Part shown: positions 6,324 through 8,012 of the stretch, piece after piece
Layout of the letters: each line of letters opens with the position of its first letter
Numbering within the stretch: the stretch's first letter is position 1
Assembly (NCBI GenBank): GCA_902765035.1
Contig: CACWYF010000050.1
Coordinates: forward strand, 1 to 8,012
Direction of reading: 5' to 3'
Origin: an uncultured Eubacteriales bacterium
Lineage (GTDB): Bacteria; Bacillota; Clostridia; Peptostreptococcales; Anaerovoracaceae
Length of the DNA stretch: 8,012 nt
Made by a program: the position numbers and the translations under genes
The notes under the pieces: generated by a model
What the model was told of the DNA's origin: nothing
The model's input: only the letters and a program-made list of their open reading frames with translations
Database searches by the model: none

Positions 6324-6860
6324 ATGAAGATTCAGATTTCAGCTAAGAATTATCCTATGAGTGAGAAGCTCGGTAACTATATCGAGAAGAAGCTTGGCAA
6401 GCTTGACAAGTATTTCAATGAGGATGTCACTGCTAATGTAGTAGTATCCAAGCTCAGAGAGACTCCGAAGTTTGAGGCTACGATCAACGCAAAGCAGGCT
6501 GTATTCAGAGCTGAGATGGTCAATGACAGTATCTATGATGCTGTTGACATGGCAACGGATAAACTCGCTAACCAGATGTCCAAGCTTAAGGGTAAGCTTG
6601 AGGCAAGATATAAAGACAACAAGGCTCTCAAGCTGGAATTCATTCCGGAGCCTGAGAACGAAGACTATGAAGAAGAAATGGCTATCGTAAGAAGAAAGGA
6701 AGTTGAACTTGATCCTATGGTAGCTGAAGAAGCAATTCTCCAGATGGAGATGCTCGGACACGATTTCTTCGTATTCCTGGATATGGATACAAATGCTGTC
6801 AGCGTTGTCTACAAGCGTAAAGGCGGTGAATACGGCCTTATCGAGACTGACAGAAGATAG
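6324..6860 (+). CDS. hpf: Ribosome hibernation promoting factor, long form (HPF/RaiA)
   Basis: The start is the ATG at 6324, preceded by AAGGAGG with eight bases of spacing; an in-frame GTG at 6288 would place the Shine-Dalgarno inside the gene and is rejected. The 178-aa protein has the S30AE/RaiA domain at about 1-95 (M-K-I-Q-I-S-A-K-N-Y start), an acidic linker at about 105-120, and the C-terminal dimerisation domain at about 122-178 (R-K-E-V-E-L-D-P-M and E-A-I-L-Q-M-E-M-L-G-H-D-F-F-V-F). This two-domain form is the one that pairs 70S ribosomes into inactive 100S dimers in stationary phase in most bacteria outside the gammaproteobacteria. It has its own promoter. A second gene follows 49 bases later without a terminator between, so the two probably share a transcript. 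Confidence 0.95.
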   Translation: MKIQISAKNYPMSEKLGNYIEKKLGKLDKYFNEDVTANVVVSKLRETPKFEATINAKQAVFRAEMVNDSIYDAVDMATDKLANQMSKLKGKLEARYKDNKALKLEFIPEPENEDYEEEMAIVRRKEVELDPMVAEEAILQMEMLGHDFFVFLDMDTNAVSVVYKRKGGEYGLIETDRR

Positions 6861-6909
6861 AAGCTGACAGACTGAATATATAAAACCTGACAGAAAGGGA
6901 CTAAAGCCT

Positions 6910-7560
6910 ATGGGCCACAAAGAGTGGGAGACCGACGACTTCCTCGATGAGTTTCTGGATTTCGACTACAGAAAGCCTGTACCGGATCACGCGGAGGGGA
7001 AGCACTCTAAGGGTCTTCCCGCAGGAGAAGTAAAAAAACCAAAACAAGAGAATAAGAGTTACGGGCTCGGGAGTGACTTCGACACCTACAAGGCGTACGA
7101 AGCGCTGAGACACACTGACAACGAGAACGCGGGTAAGCATGCATCTGCAGAAGCCGGAGCGCAGGACCTGCATTCTTCGGGTGCCTTCAAGCCGGAGATT
7201 ATGGAGCCTCTGTCGGCAAAACGTGCGGGCAGGACTGTTGAGCGTTCAGCGGAGCCGGCTGCGCCGGTTTTGCATACGGGCAAAACGGCAGAGCCGTCCG
7301 CTGCGGCTGCACCTGTGAAGGAAAGTGTGAAGCAAAAGAAGAAAGTATCTGCTGATGCTGCAGGAAGTGCGGAGTCAGCATCTGCTTCCTCAGGACTGAA
7401 GGACAGGCTGTTCGGAAAGCGCAAACACCCGCGCGCTACTGAGCTTGCCAATGAAGCACTGGATGCTGCGAAGAAGCTCGTGCGCCGTGTTCCTTCCGTG
7501 AAGCAGGTCGAGAAGATGATTGCCGAGGCAAAGGAACTGAAGCCAGTGGTGAAGTATTGA
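6910..7560 (+). CDS. Unrecognised Ala/Lys/Glu-rich, largely disordered protein
   Basis: I do not recognise this 216-aa protein. It opens with an acidic segment (D-D-F-L-D-E-F-L-D-F-D at 9-19), continues through a long low-complexity middle rich in Ala, Ser, Pro, Lys and Glu (about 90-165), and ends with a basic helical region: G-L-K-D-R-L-F-G-K-R-K at about 161-171 followed by a probable amphipathic helix. No signal peptide or membrane segment is visible, so it is probably cytoplasmic. An AGAAAGGGA stretch nine bases ahead of the ATG serves as ribosome binding site. It follows hpf by 49 bases with no terminator between and is closed by the terminator at 7585-7626, so it is probably expressed with hpf. 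The acidic head and basic tail could suit binding to another protein or to nucleic acid, but that is a guess. Confidence 0.75.
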   Translation: MGHKEWETDDFLDEFLDFDYRKPVPDHAEGKHSKGLPAGEVKKPKQENKSYGLGSDFDTYKAYEALRHTDNENAGKHASAEAGAQDLHSSGAFKPEIMEPLSAKRAGRTVERSAEPAAPVLHTGKTAEPSAAAAPVKESVKQKKKVSADAAGSAESASASSGLKDRLFGKRKHPRATELANEALDAAKKLVRRVPSVKQVEKMIAEAKELKPVVKY

Positions 7561-7584
7561 TTTGCTATCCCTTGAAACGAAATT

Positions 7585-7626
7585 GAGGGCATGTCAAAAT
7601 AAACAGACATGCCCTCTTTTATGTTT
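7585..7626 (+). terminator. Intrinsic terminator of the hpf operon
   Basis: A perfect eleven-pair stem, GAGGGCATGTC (7585-7595) with GACATGCCCTC (7606-7616), is followed by TTTT and a second short T-run. It shares the CATGCCC core with the hairpin after hypD. The A-rich loop and flank may let it work for the convergent gene as well. Confidence 0.93.
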
Positions 7627-7640
7627 TAACCACTAATTAT

Positions 7641-7759
7641 CTTTAACCTTTAACCTTTAACCATTAACCTTTTTCCGCGCATAAAAAGCGCGCCTTTGTG
7701 CTAAAGCATCAAAGAACCATTAATCTTTAACCATTAACCATTAACCTTTAACCGTTATT
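7641..7759. repeat. Heptameric TTTAACC/ATTAACC tandem repeats in two blocks
   Basis: Block one (7641-7668) has four exact-length units: CTTTAAC three times, then CATTAAC. Block two (7718-7759) has six: CATTAAT, CTTTAAC, CATTAAC, CATTAAC, CTTTAAC and a decayed CGTTATT. The intervening 49 bases equal seven units, so both blocks stay in one register. The middle contains two hairpins: CGCGC/GCGCG (7676-7680/7688-7692) and CTTTG-TGC/GCA-T-CAAAG (7694-7701/7706-7714). The array sits between two convergent genes and runs into the stop codon region of the minus-strand gene. Confidence 0.85.
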
Positions 7760-8012
7760 ACTTGATGGCTTTGAATTCGCTGGTAGTGAGGGCAGTCATC
7801 CGCATTGTTTCCTTGTCTATCTTGATGTAGCCGTCGTCCATCGGGCTGTCGAAGCCGAGGCTCTGCTTCGTTCTTTCGCTGATGGGGATGTACCAGAAGA
7901 GGTCTGTCTCTCGTGCCACAGTGTACTTCTCCAGGTTGCTGTCGCCGGAGACGTTGATGTATTTCACGTTCTCGTCGAGCGGCGAGCTTGATGAGACGCG
8001 GAAGTGGCACGG
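7758..8012 (-). CDS. Unrecognised protein, C-terminal 84 residues; 5' end outside window
   Basis: On the minus strand a frame is open from the right edge to a TAA at 7758-7760. The 84 visible residues have ordinary protein composition with mixed charged and aromatic residues (E-T-D-L-F-W-Y-I-P-I-S and an acidic P-M-D-D-G-Y turn) and no obvious domain, membrane segment or repeat that I recognise. The GTG at 7967 is an internal valine, not a start, since the frame continues to the edge. The competing minus-strand frame is Arg/His/Gln-rich and looks like a shadow. The gene is convergent with the hpf operon, and its stop lies inside the last heptad repeat. Confidence 0.65.
   Translation of the reverse strand, partial: PCHFRVSSSSPLDENVKYINVSGDSNLEKYTVARETDLFWYIPISERTKQSLGFDSPMDDGYIKIDKETMRMTALTTSEFKAIK

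Noticed and set aside
7641..7759. Heptad repeats as a CRISPR array or telomere
   Set aside because: Units are contiguous with no spacers of CRISPR length, and a short internal array between two genes gives no sign of a chromosome end.
7741..8010. An 89-codon minus-strand frame overlapping the right-edge gene
   Set aside because: Its composition is dominated by Arg, His and Gln, typical of an out-of-frame shadow; the neighbouring frame has normal composition and is open to the window edge.

Overview
The window looks like chromosomal DNA of an anaerobic Firmicute of the Clostridia type. The evidence is a glycyl radical enzyme closely resembling the hydroxyproline dehydratase HypD of Stickland-fermenting clostridia, a long-form hibernation promoting factor, strong AGGAGG-type ribosome binding sites and Gram-positive style promoters and terminators. 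GC content is moderate (roughly half). No genus can be named from the sequence alone.

Layout, left to right. (1) 3-392: the C-terminal end of a REP-associated tyrosine transposase (RAYT), followed two bases after its stop by a short palindromic REP-like element. (2) 439-2179: comF and, one base after its stop, a secreted transglutaminase-like protein. (3) 2183-2272: two more copies of the REP element in inverted orientation. (4) 2285-2517: an extended -10 promoter, a well folded noncoding RNA of about 215 nt closed by a long-range end-to-end helix, and an intrinsic terminator. Its position in a comF ... raiA/hpf neighbourhood makes the raiA-motif RNA the best guess. (5) 2558-6068: a self-contained two-gene operon with a consensus promoter, a TetR-type palindromic operator just after the start site, a glycyl radical activase and hypD, closed by a large nested hairpin. 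(6) 6242-7626: the long-form hibernation factor gene (hpf/raiA) and an unrecognised Ala/Lys-rich disordered protein, closed by a perfect terminator. (7) 7641-7759: heptameric TTTAACC-type repeats interrupted by a 49-bp double-hairpin segment that keeps the heptad register. (8) 7758-8012, minus strand: the C-terminal end of an unrecognised protein.

How the genes work together. The activase installs the glycyl radical on HypD, which dehydrates trans-4-hydroxy-L-proline to pyrroline-5-carboxylate. A ProC reductase elsewhere in the genome would convert this to proline for use as a Stickland electron acceptor. comF, the structured RNA and hpf may form one ancestral neighbourhood into which the regulated hypD cassette was placed; that is an inference. 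The most interesting items are the structured RNA, whose -35 box appears to be supplied by the end of a REP element, and the in-register heptad repeat array.
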